DNA of 64,000 nucleotides from Coriobacteriaceae bacterium (GTDB lineage: Bacteria; Actinomycetota; Coriobacteriia; Coriobacteriales; Coriobacteriaceae), in assembly GCA_025993015.1 (NCBI GenBank), contig DAJPFV010000001.1:682001-746000 (forward strand), given 5' to 3'. Made by a program: the position numbers and the translations under genes. Of this stretch, positions 26,577-34,760 are shown piece after piece. Position 1 is the stretch's first letter. Every line of letters begins with the position of its first letter. The notes beneath the pieces are model-generated. The model saw only the letters and a list, made by a program, of their open reading frames with translations, was not told the origin of the DNA and did not search any database.

Positions 26577-27865
26577 TGGTCGGCGATATAGCCCAAAGCG
26601 ACGGCGGTATAGGCCGCGGCGCCGAGAGGAAGCTCGGCATCGTTAAAACGTGCCTTGGGATGGTGCTGGGCAAAGTGTTCGTCCGTGTCGGTTACGGCCG
26701 CGCCCACGGTAAAGTACGCACTCGGAATCTCGCTCGAGATAAGCGCAAAGTCCTCACTCGCCATGGCATGGAAAAGCGGCAAGAAAGCCACCTTGGGCAG
26801 CACTGCGCCCACGTAGCCAAGCGACGCCTGAGTCATATCGCTGTCGAGTACAAGCGGCGGAACATCCGAAAGCGTCTCGATGGTCGCCGGCGTACGATAT
26901 GTTGCGGCAACGCCGTTAACGACCTCCGCGATGCGGGTCTTGAGGTGCTCCATGAGCTCAACATCAAAGCCGCGCAGCGTTCCCTCAAGCACGCAGGTGT
27001 CGGGGATGACGTTGGCCGCCAAGCCGCCGGCAAACTTACCAACGGTAAGTGCGACTTCCTTGGCCGCCGGCACCTCGCGGGAGATGAGCTCCTGAAGTGC
27101 CAGATGCACATGCACGCCGGCCGTGATGGGGTCGATGCAAATCTCGGGGCTCGAGCCATGGCCGCCCTTGCCTTGAAGCGTGATGCGAAAACCGTACACG
27201 CCCGAGAGCGCCGGGCTGCCGTAGAGCACCAAACCAAGCGGCGACTGGCTATTGACATGCATGGCAAAGGCGACCTGAGGACGCGGGTTCTGCAGCAGAC
27301 CGTCGGCGATGGCGGCGCGGGCACCCTCAAAGGTTTCCTCGCCCGGCTGGAACAGCAACTTAACCGTGGCGTTGGCATCAACAAGCTCTGCCTCGCGCGC
27401 TTTGAGCATACGAGCCGCACCAAGCAGCGCCGTCGCGTGCATATCGTGACCGCAAGCGTGCATGCAGCCGTTGGTGGATGCAAAGGGCTCGCCGGATTCC
27501 TCGGCAACGGGCAGGGCGTCCATGTCGCCACGGAGCATGATGACCGTACCGGCCTGCTCATTCGTGCAGACGCCATTACCCTGGGCCGCGGCGGCACCGG
27601 CGCCGACAAGGCCCACAACGCAGGAACCATCGACGAGCGTGGCAAACGGGATGTCCATCTCGGTCAGGCGCGCTTGGATATACGCAGAGGTCTGTGGGAG
27701 GCTATTACCCAGCTCGGGCATCTGGTGTAGATCGTGTCGCCACGCAGCGAGCTCGTCTGCAAAAGCCTGAGCTTCTGCAACAAGACCGTCACCGATAGCG
27801 GTCTGCGCCGCTGCGGTGGCCTTGGGCGCTGATTGCGGTTGAAGATCGGACAAAGCTGGTGCCAT
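26570..27865 (-). CDS. M20-family amidohydrolase
   Basis: A 431-residue zinc metallo-hydrolase of the M20D group (hippurate hydrolase / N-acyl-amino-acid amidohydrolase type). Metal-ligand motifs are MLRGDMDALPV, HACGHDMH and QPGEE, with the dimerisation domain (about residues 220-340) and HAMASEDFA near the end. It hydrolyses an amide such as N-acyl or N-benzoyl amino acids; the substrate is not assignable. The start at 27865 (MAPALSD) is chosen for GGAGGG upstream. It lies next to a transporter remnant and a DMT exporter. Confidence 0.9.
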   Translation of the reverse strand: MAPALSDLQPQSAPKATAAAQTAIGDGLVAEAQAFADELAAWRHDLHQMPELGNSLPQTSAYIQARLTEMDIPFATLVDGSCVVGLVGAGAAAAQGNGVCTNEQAGTVIMLRGDMDALPVAEESGEPFASTNGCMHACGHDMHATALLGAARMLKAREAELVDANATVKLLFQPGEETFEGARAAIADGLLQNPRPQVAFAMHVNSQSPLGLVLYGSPALSGVYGFRITLQGKGGHGSSPEICIDPITAGVHVHLALQELISREVPAAKEVALTVGKFAGGLAANVIPDTCVLEGTLRGFDVELMEHLKTRIAEVVNGVAATYRTPATIETLSDVPPLVLDSDMTQASLGYVGAVLPKVAFLPLFHAMASEDFALISSEIPSAYFTVGAAVTDTDEHFAQHHPKARFNDAELPLGAAAYTAVALGYIADHR

Positions 27866-27981
27866 AGATGCCCTCCAGTATCGTTTTTGCAGCAAGCACT
27901 TTGATAGCATAAAGTGCAAGGTACTACTTTAAGGGCGAGGCATAAAAAATGCCGCCCCGGGAGGGCGGCGCAACAAGTTGT

Positions 27982-28965
27982 TTACAATTGCGGGCGCGGC
28001 TTTCGACGCAAAAAATCGAAGTGAGTCTCGCTCAAGATAATCGACAGGAAGATGAGCGCGAAGCCGGCGAGCAGGCGCGAGGTGAGCGCCTCCCCCATCA
28101 GCAGCACCGAGAACAGCACACCCGAAGGCGACTCCATCGAAAGGAGCAGCGAGCCCGTCGAGGCCGGGACATGCGCCAGGCCGACGTTTTGGATGAGCAG
28201 AGCCACGCATGTGCAGCCCACCGAGAGAAACGCCATCGCAGTGATAAAGCTCGGCGTCCACACGGACAGAGGCGCTTGGGTCTCGAATAGCAGCGACGTT
28301 GCCAGGCTCAGCACGCCGTTGCCCACAAACATCCAAAACGTGATGACGTTGATGTCCATTTTGCGACCGTACTTGGCAGTCACCGCCATCTGGATGGCGA
28401 AAAAGACCGCACCCGCCAGCGTAATGACGTCACCGATGTTGAATTCAACGCTATCGAGCGCCACCAAACCAATGCCCGCCAAGCACAGCAGTGCCGCGCC
28501 CAGGTTATAGCGGGTGAGTTTTTCGCCGCTCAGAAAATAGCTCGCGAACGGCACAAGGATGCAGTACGTGCCCGTCAAAAAAGCATTCTTGCCCGCCGTA
28601 GTATGTGCCAGACCGACCGTCTGCAACGCATAGGCCGCCCACATGAGCACGCCCATACTCAGGCCAACGATCAGGTTGCGAGCGTTGAAATGTGCAATGA
28701 TGCGCTTGTGGAAGACGGCAAACATGACCAACGCTGCGGGCAGAAAGCGTACATAGAGCAGCTCGAACACCGGAATGGTGTCGAGCGCATCCTTCATAGT
28801 GGTAAAGGAGTAGCCCCAGATAATCGCCACCGAAAGCAGCAGAACTTTCCAGAACAGCGGCGAGCGAGCGCCGGCGCCGCGGGAGGTGCCGCCCGCGCCT
28901 AGGTCCTCGCGAGCAACAGGGCTATCGGGCAAGTTTTCGATTTCGTTGGCAGCGTATTGGGCCAT
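27982..28965 (-). CDS. DMT-superfamily transporter (EamA)
   Basis: A 327-residue membrane protein with two EamA repeats and about ten helices after a 37-residue soluble N-terminus. The first repeat starts LLSVAIIWGYSFTTMKDAL and the second ends VLLMGEALTSRLLAGFALIFLSIILSE. Members export amino acids or metabolites, but the substrate is unknown. It is upstream of the M20 gene on the same strand (116 bp gap), so release of a hydrolysis product is possible. Confidence 0.87.
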   Translation of the reverse strand: MAQYAANEIENLPDSPVAREDLGAGGTSRGAGARSPLFWKVLLLSVAIIWGYSFTTMKDALDTIPVFELLYVRFLPAALVMFAVFHKRIIAHFNARNLIVGLSMGVLMWAAYALQTVGLAHTTAGKNAFLTGTYCILVPFASYFLSGEKLTRYNLGAALLCLAGIGLVALDSVEFNIGDVITLAGAVFFAIQMAVTAKYGRKMDINVITFWMFVGNGVLSLATSLLFETQAPLSVWTPSFITAMAFLSVGCTCVALLIQNVGLAHVPASTGSLLLSMESPSGVLFSVLLMGEALTSRLLAGFALIFLSIILSETHFDFLRRKPRPQL

Positions 28966-29040
28966 GGAACATCCTCACACTCAAACTGGGCGTGGTGTCC
29001 GCACGCGTAAGGCTGCGTGCCGCCTCATGGTCAAATAAAA

Positions 29041-29072
29041 ACGGGACGCGCCGGACCCCCGGCACGCCCCGC
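29041..29072. terminator. GC-rich hairpin upstream of the EamA gene
   Basis: CGGGACGCGCCGG pairs with CCGGCACGCCCCG around a short loop. An AAAAA stretch lies to its left, so on the minus strand a T-tract follows; however, the nearest upstream minus-strand gene already has hairpins of its own. Confidence 0.4.
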
Positions 29073-29126
29073 TACTGTAGCAACAACCAAGCAACCCGTG
29101 CAATCCAGCCCACTAAAGCGTTTTGT

Positions 29127-29150
29127 TCCGCCGTTCTACCGAACGGCGGA
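29127..29150. repeat. TCCGCCGTTC hairpin, copy 1
   Basis: The 10-bp arms TCCGCCGTTC/GAACGGCGGA flank TACC. The same arms with a GTTA loop occur at 34682-34705. Both lie after the 3' end of a minus-strand gene. Confidence 0.6.
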
Positions 29151-29164
29151 CCGGCCGACGCTGC

Positions 29165-29264
29165 GCGAGCCGCATTCACACCAATCTGACGTTCAATTTC
29201 AAGGGCGCGACCAGAAGGTCAGCGCCCTTTCATTTCACGTCACCTTGGCGCAAATGCGGCTCGC
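29165..29264 (-). terminator. Nested hairpin after the first YhgE/Pip gene
   Basis: Three concentric stems: GCGAGCCGCATT (29165-29176/29253-29264), TGACGT (29187-29192/29237-29242) and AAGGGCGC-GACC (29201-29212/29217-29229) with an AGAA loop and one bulged A. It sits 41 bp after the stop codon at 29305. Short A- and T-tracts are present on each side of the inner stem. Confidence 0.65.
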
Positions 29265-29304
29265 TCGCTGACATTGCCGCAGCATCAGCGTTTACATTGT
29301 TGCG

Positions 29305-31494
29305 CTAGATTAATTTAGTACTCTCCAGCTTTTCGATGATCCAGTCGTTAGCTTTGATAACCGGACGGCGGAAGACGACGCCCAGGGCCAGCGACGGAAT
29401 CAGGTAGCTCGCCAAGATACCCAGCTCAATCCAGTACTCCATATGGTAGGCACCGGCCATGGCGGCGTGCATGGCGTTGATGCCGTGAGTAAACGGCAGG
29501 AACGGGTAGATCGCCTGGAACACGGGGCCGGTCATCTCGATGGGGAACGTACCGCCCGAACCGCCGACCTGCATGACCAGCAGCACGACGGCGAGGGCCT
29601 TGCCGATATCTCCAAACGATACCGTAAGCGTGTAGACGATATTGGAGAACACTAGACTCGCGACCCAGCCCGCCAGCACAAACTGCAGGGGATTGTCGCA
29701 CTGGATGCCAAAGAACAGAATGTCGCCCGCGCACACGAGCGTTGCCTGCAGCAGAGCCAGACCGCCAAAGAACAGGTAGCGACCCAGGTAGATCTCGTGC
29801 AGGCGCACGGGGATGAGCTCGTTGATAAGCTCATCGTCAACCGAAACCTTCATCATGGCCGCCAGTACGATCGAGCCGACCCATAGCGACAGAATCGTGT
29901 AGAACGGCGCCATAGCCGAGCCGTAGTTGCGGATCGGATAGACCGGCTTGCGATCGAGCGCAACGGGGCCGGAAAGCGACACGGCGAGGCCCTCGGGGTC
30001 GCTGCCAATCATTGTCTTAATCATGGCCAGGTCACCCGAGATCAGAGCGCTATCAAGCTCGTCCTTAAAGGCACTGATCTTGTCCGACGCCTCGCCCAGC
30101 TGATTGGAAGCCTTGTTGACCAGCTTTGCAGCCTTGGAGAGACCCTTCGCGAGCGAACCAGAGGCGTCGGTCAGACCGCTCACGGCGCTATCCAAGTCAC
30201 CCGAGATACCGTTCAGGGAATCCAGAACGCCCGAAATGGTCTTCTTGAGCTCCTTGGCCTTAACCGAGAACGTAGAATCGTAGTCGGACTTGGCACCCGA
30301 GATACCCGCCTTGGCATCGGCGATGGCCTGGTCGACCTCGGCACGCGAATTGTTGACCTCCGCCATGCTGCCCGAAAGGGACTTTGCGGTCGCCGTCAGG
30401 TCCTTCGCATTGTTACGGTACTCCGCGGCAATTCTGCCCAGCGACGTCGCAGCGGACTTGAGGCCGTCTTTGAGCTTGTCATCACTCACCTGGTCGGCAA
30501 GGTTGCGGAGCCGATCGGCCATCGCATCGATATCGTCAGCACGCGTATTGAGCGCCGCTGCGGCTTCGTTGAGCTGAGACACCGTAAGGTCAACATGCTG
30601 ATTCGCGGCATCGAATGCCTTCGCAAGCTCGGCGGACACGTTGTCGAACGAGCCCGCGCTTCCGTCAATCGCCGCGTCAACGGCATCGCTGGCGGCCTTG
30701 AGCGCTTCCTTGGAATCATTGATTCCGTTCTTGGCGTGCTCCATCAGCTGCTTCGTCGACTCATCAACGGTGCCCGTCTGCTTGAGCATGCCACCCGCCG
30801 ATGTCAACGAATCGGACGTAGAGCTCAAAATGCCCGCGAGTGACGTCGCGCTCGCCTGAACGTCCTGCAGGTCCTCGACCGAATCGCCCAGTGTAGAGGA
30901 CAGATTGGCGATAAAGTTGCTCACCTGGTCGGTGCTCATATAGTCGAGCAGGCTGGACACGGTCTTAAGGCCGATAGTCGTAATGGTCTTGGTAAAGGTC
31001 TCGTTGACCTGGCTCTGGACGGCGCTCGAGCCCTTCTCGGTCACGATCTGTGCGATGGCGTTGGCCTTCTGGTTCTCATAGAACTCGATATCGGCGTGCT
31101 TCACGTCGGTCGAGAAGAGCGTCATCATGTCTGCGCTAAAACTTTTAGGGATAACAACGGCCGCATAGTATGCGCCCGACTTAACGCCCTCAATCGCCTT
31201 ATCGCGGTCGTTGAGGACGACCCAGTCGAAGTTCTCGTTGCCGCGCAGGGTGGCGGTTACGTTTTCGCCCACGTTGACCTCGACGGGAATCAGATCGCTC
31301 TCGTAGCCCTCGTCAGTGTTGACCACTGCAATTTTAAGGTTGCCGGTATTGCCGTAGGGATCCCAGCTTCCGGCGATGTTAAACCACGCGTACAGGCACG
31401 GCACGATGATCAGGCCCATCACAACAACCAAGCCGATCACGGAGCGGGACACGTTTTGGACATCGCGCTTAAACAGGTGCAGGATGTTTTTCAT
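29305..31494 (-). CDS. YhgE/Pip-domain membrane protein, smaller paralogue
   Basis: A 729-residue protein of the YhgE/Pip family. One N-terminal helix (about residues 20-40, VIGLVVVMGLIIVPCLYAWFNI) is followed by the extracellular YhgE domain (WDPYGNTGNLKIAVVNTD), about 300 residues of low-complexity coiled coil and a C-terminal ABC-2-type block of 5-6 helices (about residues 510-715). Pip was first known as a phage receptor in Lactococcus; related proteins are linked to export or cell-envelope functions. Its ATG follows the TAA of the upstream paralogue directly. Confidence 0.9.
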   Translation of the reverse strand: MKNILHLFKRDVQNVSRSVIGLVVVMGLIIVPCLYAWFNIAGSWDPYGNTGNLKIAVVNTDEGYESDLIPVEVNVGENVTATLRGNENFDWVVLNDRDKAIEGVKSGAYYAAVVIPKSFSADMMTLFSTDVKHADIEFYENQKANAIAQIVTEKGSSAVQSQVNETFTKTITTIGLKTVSSLLDYMSTDQVSNFIANLSSTLGDSVEDLQDVQASATSLAGILSSTSDSLTSAGGMLKQTGTVDESTKQLMEHAKNGINDSKEALKAASDAVDAAIDGSAGSFDNVSAELAKAFDAANQHVDLTVSQLNEAAAALNTRADDIDAMADRLRNLADQVSDDKLKDGLKSAATSLGRIAAEYRNNAKDLTATAKSLSGSMAEVNNSRAEVDQAIADAKAGISGAKSDYDSTFSVKAKELKKTISGVLDSLNGISGDLDSAVSGLTDASGSLAKGLSKAAKLVNKASNQLGEASDKISAFKDELDSALISGDLAMIKTMIGSDPEGLAVSLSGPVALDRKPVYPIRNYGSAMAPFYTILSLWVGSIVLAAMMKVSVDDELINELIPVRLHEIYLGRYLFFGGLALLQATLVCAGDILFFGIQCDNPLQFVLAGWVASLVFSNIVYTLTVSFGDIGKALAVVLLVMQVGGSGGTFPIEMTGPVFQAIYPFLPFTHGINAMHAAMAGAYHMEYWIELGILASYLIPSLALGVVFRRPVIKANDWIIEKLESTKLI

Positions 31495-34320
31495 TTATGC
31501 CTCACCTCCTTTAGAGTGCTTGCCAAGCGGGGTGGTGTCCCCGTCGTTTCCGCTTACGTTGTCAACGTCGTCGACATCTTGAGCCTTACGATGCGCACCG
31601 ATATGCGGCAGACGGCTCGTGGGCTGTTCGCTGTCCTTGGTGCCCCGCTCGCTGGCGTTGAGACCAAACATGCGACGGGCAGCAGGGATGGCAGCCGTGT
31701 GCTCGCGCATCTCGCGGCGAAGGTCCTCGTCCGAAAGCGCCGAGATACGCATCTGGGTATTGAGGCTCGCACGGATGTACTCGATGTTGATGAGCCAGCC
31801 ACAGATGGCGATAACCGAAATGATCCAGATAACGAGCAGGATAATCTTGCCGTTATTGTCGATATCGAGCACCGTCGAGAGCACAAAGAGCAGGACCTGC
31901 ACGCCTACCACGGCAGCAAAACCGCCCTTGATGTAGTACGGGTAGCGATGCTCAAACGCCACGGCATGATCGAGCAGCTCGCGACGGTACGAATCGGAAT
32001 CGAGCATGACGCGCATGGCCGTGCGCAGCGAATAGCGCTGGCGCGGCAGGTCGTTGGACTCGCAGATCATGAGGCCCGTCGTGGAAAGCTGCTTATCAAA
32101 GAGCAGGTTAAGGTTGAGCAGCAGCGGACGCAGCTGCAGGCCGATAAAGAGCGCCACGATCAAGAACACGCCCAGAATGCACAGGTTGAACAGGTAGTTG
32201 AACGAATACATGCCGCCGACCGTCTCGCGCAGCAGATTGATGCCGTAGGTAAAGGGCAGCAGCGGGTGCAGCCACTGGAAGAAGCCGGGCATCATCTCGA
32301 TGGGGTACATGCCCGACGAACCCGGGATCTGCACGATGACGAGAATGACGCCGATAGCCTTGCCGATATGCTTAAACGTGGTGGACAGCGCATAGATGAT
32401 ATTGACGTAGGTGAACGAAATGGCGATGCCGCCCAGCACGAACAGCAGCGGGCTGACGCACTGCACGCCAATCACCAGATCGCCTACCGTAACGATGATG
32501 GCCTGCAACGCGCCCAGGATCACCAGGAGCAACCAGCGGCCAAAGTAGCCCTGACGCGCGGTAAAGCTGCCGATGCCTTCGCGATCGACCTCGAGCTTGT
32601 AGATGGCGATAAGCACGTAGCCGCCCACCCAAAGCGCCAGGTTGGTATAGAACGGGGCAATGCCCGAGCCGAAGCTCTTAACCGGATAGATCGACTTGGA
32701 CGCGAGCTCAACCGGAGATGCCATGAAATCTGCCACGTCATTGACATCGACGCCCATCAGATCGGCCAGCTCGCCCATGGACTCGGAGGTCTGCAGCGCC
32801 GCGATGTCATTGGCGGCGGTTGCAAGCTTGTCCTGGACCTTGGCAAGCGAGGAATCGGTCTGGGACAGCGTGGTCTTGGCCTGGCCGAGCGTAGCGCTAA
32901 GCTGCGCCAACGTGCCGCGCGCATTTGCAAGTGTAGGTGTCATACCCGAGACGATACCGGTCAGGTCGCCCGAAACGGCAGCAAAAGAGTCGAGCGCGCT
33001 CGAGGCCTTCGGCAGCGCGTTTTGGCCCAAGTCCGTCTGGGCTTGGCCAAGGTTGGTCGCACCGGTATGAATTGCGTTATTGATAGCGTCACTGGCACCC
33101 GAAACAGCCGCTGCGTCATTCGCCATGGCGCTCGACTGCGCGGACAGACCGTCCTTGATGCTCTGAAGCTTTTCATTCTGCTCTCGAAGCAAATCGATGG
33201 TCGATACAATGCGCGCGTCAATTTCCTCGGAACCTGTCGACGTGTCATTGGCGAGAATCTCCAAGTGCCCGATAACGGCCTTATTGTGGTCGATCGTCGC
33301 TTGAAGAGACTCGAGCGAGTTGTCGATACGGGTGGTCGTAGATGTGACCGCGCCCGTCAGCTTGCCGATGGCAGCGTTCGCAGAGGCCGACGTCTTGGTG
33401 AGCGCAAGGCTGCCTTCCGAGAGCGCCTTGGAGAGCGAGGTGATGGAGTTGCCCGCCGTGGTGCGAGCTTCGCTCAGCAGGTCGTTGCCCTGGGAGATCG
33501 CCTGCGTCAGCGACGGTGCCTGGCCTTGCAAGCCGGCAAGTGCCGCATCAGCCGAGGCGATAGCGCCGCTCGTCTTATCGATGGCGGCATTCATATCGCC
33601 AATCGAATCGCGCACCTCGCCCAAGGTGTCGGACGCCTCGGACACCGAACTTGCCAGCGAGTCCTGAGTCTGGGTTGCCTTGTCCTTTAAATCGACACCG
33701 GCATCCTTGGCGATACCGGCAACAGTCTTGCCTACCGTAGAGACAAATTCCGAGTTGATCTGCTCCTCGATGGTGTTTGCACCGGTATCGGTAACCTTGG
33801 GCGCAATGGCGCTCTTCTTCTCATTGACGTAGTACGTGAGCTTGGGCTGATGGTAGTTGCCGTCGAGCATCGAAACCAGGTTATCCGAGAAGTTCTTGGG
33901 AATCACGATAGCGGCATAGTACTCGCCGCTCTCGACGCCCTCCTTGGCATCGGCCGTCGAGTCGACGAACGTCCAGCCCAACTGATGATTCTCCTTGAGC
34001 TGGTCGACCACTTTGTCGCCAGCGTTGAGCTCACCCACCAAGTCGTTTTGGGTGCCTCGATCGTTGTTGGCGATAGCAATCTTGATGCCTTGGGTGTTTC
34101 CATACGGATCCCAGTTTGCCACGATGTTATACCAGGCATACAGCGAGGGAATAACGCACACGCCTAGGGTAACCACCAGGGCGACGGGGTTCACAAGCAG
34201 TCGCTTAATGTCGCGCTTAAATATCGCAAAGGACACCTTTGCATTGGATAGTTTGCTGCCGAGACTCACGCTTGGACCATCCATCCTGTCGTTAAATCGA
34301 ATCGTACTATCGACAACCAT
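31495..34320 (-). CDS. YhgE/Pip-domain membrane protein, larger paralogue
   Basis: A 941-residue YhgE/Pip protein with the same plan as its neighbour: N-terminal helix, WDPYGNTQGIKIAIANND domain, long Ala/Ser-rich coiled coil (about residues 210-540) and a membrane block. In addition it has a C-terminal cytoplasmic part after two extra helices, ending in a charged tail (residues 880-941). The ATG at 34320 has no clear ribosome site; MDGPSVSLG 36 nt further is an alternative. It is first in the pair and 67 bp downstream of a TATATT box. The stop TAA abuts the next ATG. Confidence 0.9.
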   Translation of the reverse strand: MVVDSTIRFNDRMDGPSVSLGSKLSNAKVSFAIFKRDIKRLLVNPVALVVTLGVCVIPSLYAWYNIVANWDPYGNTQGIKIAIANNDRGTQNDLVGELNAGDKVVDQLKENHQLGWTFVDSTADAKEGVESGEYYAAIVIPKNFSDNLVSMLDGNYHQPKLTYYVNEKKSAIAPKVTDTGANTIEEQINSEFVSTVGKTVAGIAKDAGVDLKDKATQTQDSLASSVSEASDTLGEVRDSIGDMNAAIDKTSGAIASADAALAGLQGQAPSLTQAISQGNDLLSEARTTAGNSITSLSKALSEGSLALTKTSASANAAIGKLTGAVTSTTTRIDNSLESLQATIDHNKAVIGHLEILANDTSTGSEEIDARIVSTIDLLREQNEKLQSIKDGLSAQSSAMANDAAAVSGASDAINNAIHTGATNLGQAQTDLGQNALPKASSALDSFAAVSGDLTGIVSGMTPTLANARGTLAQLSATLGQAKTTLSQTDSSLAKVQDKLATAANDIAALQTSESMGELADLMGVDVNDVADFMASPVELASKSIYPVKSFGSGIAPFYTNLALWVGGYVLIAIYKLEVDREGIGSFTARQGYFGRWLLLVILGALQAIIVTVGDLVIGVQCVSPLLFVLGGIAISFTYVNIIYALSTTFKHIGKAIGVILVIVQIPGSSGMYPIEMMPGFFQWLHPLLPFTYGINLLRETVGGMYSFNYLFNLCILGVFLIVALFIGLQLRPLLLNLNLLFDKQLSTTGLMICESNDLPRQRYSLRTAMRVMLDSDSYRRELLDHAVAFEHRYPYYIKGGFAAVVGVQVLLFVLSTVLDIDNNGKIILLVIWIISVIAICGWLINIEYIRASLNTQMRISALSDEDLRREMREHTAAIPAARRMFGLNASERGTKDSEQPTSRLPHIGAHRKAQDVDDVDNVSGNDGDTTPLGKHSKGGEA

Positions 34321-34470
34321 TGTAGTAGGCGCTTTAACGTCTCAAAGCACAATGGTGTTGAGTTTTGCGGGTAGCAATATACTACGAAGATGAGTTAACG
34401 TACAGATGTACAGTATCCTAAATTTCAGCAGGTCACAAAACCACAACCCGCACAAATTAGCAATTCAAAT

Positions 34471-34524
34471 AGTCATCGGGGACGTTCTTAAACGACTAGT
34501 CAAACAAAAACGTCCCCAATGACT
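34471..34524. repeat. AGTCAT-GGGGACGTT inverted repeat
   Basis: The arms 34471-34489 and 34506-34524 pair at 17 of 19 positions around 16 bp. The minus-strand side has TTTTTGTTTG inside the loop. Its role is unknown; it lies in the 440-bp gap between the YhgE start and htpG. Confidence 0.6.
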
Positions 34525-34567
34525 ACTTAGGACCACGGCAACGTCGATGTTTTGGCAATGCCAGCGA

Positions 34568-34667
34568 GCGGGCGCCAGAGCGAACAAATTGGCATGAAAA
34601 GAGGACGGCATAGACCTTCTGGTCATGCCGTCCTCTTTGAATGACAAGTTGTCGCTCTGGCGCCCGC
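34568..34667 (-). terminator. Nested hairpin downstream of htpG
   Basis: The perfect 16-bp outer arms (34568-34583/34652-34667) enclose a perfect 13-bp inner stem (34599-34611/34625-34637), then GACC/GGTC with one bulged A and a TTCT loop. On the minus strand TTTTCATGCC follows the inner stem. It is likely the htpG terminator, although 94 bp from the stop codon. Confidence 0.7.
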
Positions 34668-34681
34668 GCAGCGTCGACTGG

Positions 34682-34705
34682 TCCGCCGTTCGTTAGAACG
34701 GCGGA
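34682..34705. repeat. TCCGCCGTTC hairpin, copy 2
   Basis: The 10-bp arms are identical to those at 29127-29150, with a different 4-nt loop (GTTA). It lies between htpG and the nested hairpin. Confidence 0.6.
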
Positions 34706-34760
34706 ACTGAGGGCAGCGTCGAGCCGTTACGCGGTTTGGTAAAACCGCGTAAATACCTAA

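Noticed and set aside
31096..33690. An 864-codon open frame opposite the YhgE/Pip genes
   Set aside because: Spans the junction of two real genes in antisense; its Arg/His-rich sequence is a mirror of the coiled-coil codons.
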